The notes under the pieces were generated by a model that was not told the origin of the DNA, did not search any database, and was given only the letters and a program-made list of their open reading frames with translations. DNA of 64,000 bases, taken from NCBI GenBank assembly GCA_009930305.1, contig RZYM01000009.1:19462-83461 (forward strand). The letters run 5' to 3'. The position numbers were made by a program, and so were the translations under genes. The DNA is from Bacteroidia bacterium. GTDB lineage: Bacteria > Bacteroidota > Bacteroidia > Bacteroidales > Paludibacteraceae. Of this stretch, positions 63,592-64,000 are shown piece after piece (position 1 is the first letter of the stretch; each line of letters opens with the position of its first letter).

Positions 63592-64000
63592 TTATTTAAT
63601 AAGGACCTTAATTACATTGCTATCAATACGTAATAAATATAATCCAGCAGGAATTGAATTTATCGACAAATAGCTTGTACCCTCTGTAGCTTCAGTCTTT
63701 ATCATACTGATTCCATTCATATTTATTAGTTCTATTTGTGAGCCATTTGATGTCCCATTAATGCATAGCAAGTCAGCATTTGGTTGATATACAGATAGTG
63801 TATTTATATCAACAATATCTGCCCCTGTAAGAATTATAGGTAATACATCAGTTTTGTAATAATAAATGTCGTCAACATTTATGGTTGCATTAGTTTTAAC
63901 TACATTCTCACTAACAATAGAGAATATCAGATTATTTGTTGTCGTTCCTAATTCAAGACCTGCATTAATAAATTCGGACATGCTAATTTCTTTACTATGC
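63592..64000 (-). CDS. Secreted protein with T9SS C-terminal sorting domain (5' part beyond window)
   Basis: The frame is open to the right edge: six in-frame codons lie beyond the first internal ATG (63981), so the gene starts outside the window and only about 135 residues are seen. The sequence has a beta-rich section (TTNNLIFSIVSENVVKTNAT, DDIYYYKTDVLP) and ends with a T9SS sorting domain (ADLLCINGTSNGSQIELINM, INSIPAGLYLLRIDSNVIKV). The rest of the protein, and hence its activity, is unknown. Confidence 0.85.
   Translation of the reverse strand, partial: HSKEISMSEFINAGLELGTTTNNLIFSIVSENVVKTNATINVDDIYYYKTDVLPIILTGADIVDINTLSVYQPNADLLCINGTSNGSQIELINMNGISMIKTEATEGTSYLSINSIPAGLYLLRIDSNVIKVLIK

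Overview
This window looks like a chromosomal segment from a low-GC member of Bacteroidota, most likely order Bacteroidales. The evidence is the complete BatA-BatE aerotolerance operon, LL-diaminopimelate aminotransferase, the rpmB-rpmG-DUF4295-ftsY-rimO order, a GldI-like lipoprotein, type IX secretion (T9SS) C-terminal sorting domains, and repeated -7 promoter elements of the TAnnTTTG type instead of sigma-70 boxes. I cannot place it at family level. It is dense core chromosome, with no phage, insertion sequence, CRISPR array or integron visible.

Layout. 1-2037 (-): 3' part of a TamB/AsmA-like envelope protein. 2088-8935 (+): a tight run of tsaD, an exosortase-like protease, coaX, an outer-membrane barrel protein, a TPR protein, lptC and a CorC/GldE-like CBS protein. 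It is followed by a PpiD/SurA-type isomerase with its own promoter. 11283-19498 (+): a secreted M6 metalloprotease, a PcrA/UvrD helicase, a TonB-dependent receptor, an M48 protease and cinA/pncC. 19475-22645 (-): a FecBDE-type ABC importer, with a glycosyltransferase diverging from it. 23913-27273 (+): rpmB, rpmG, DUF4295, ftsY, rimO and an HU protein. 27263-28315 (+): a membrane-anchored HU-LysM protein. 28497-37457 (+): the moxR/DUF58/bat operon, ending in a PAP2 phosphatase. 37572-45479: a small HTH protein, dapL (-), a CotH-domain T9SS protein, two transporters, tRNA-Arg(CCG), asnA and mtgA. 45540-50439 (-): thrA, a GldI-like FKBP lipoprotein, a second lipoprotein and glmM. 50604-54389 (+): DUF349, rluB-like, queC and queF. 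54401-61044 (-): a SulP transporter, and the chain DUF1015-pyrB-pyrI-flavin reductase-LolA-like-trxB. 61179-63488 (+): a cysteine-rich lipoprotein and a membrane regulator. 63592-64000 (-): the 3' end of another T9SS cargo protein.

How the genes work together. Much of the window serves the cell envelope: TamB, LptC, PpiD, LolA-like, MtgA, GlmM, PAP2 and the Bat complex. A second group serves translation: TsaD, L28, L33, DUF4295, FtsY, RimO, RluB, QueC/QueF and tRNA-Arg. A third group covers amino-acid and pyrimidine synthesis: ThrA, DapL, AsnA and PyrBI. At least three proteins carry T9SS sorting tails, so a T9SS should be encoded elsewhere in the genome.

No clearly new multi-gene system is evident. 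The best leads are an orphan exosortase, a lipoprotein with 16 cysteines after its signal peptide, a membrane-tethered HU protein, a Fec-type ATPase with an extra C-terminal domain, four genes whose -7 element lies 4-6 nt before the ATG (probably leaderless mRNAs), a 48-bp perfect palindrome, and a TamB gene without a standard start codon.
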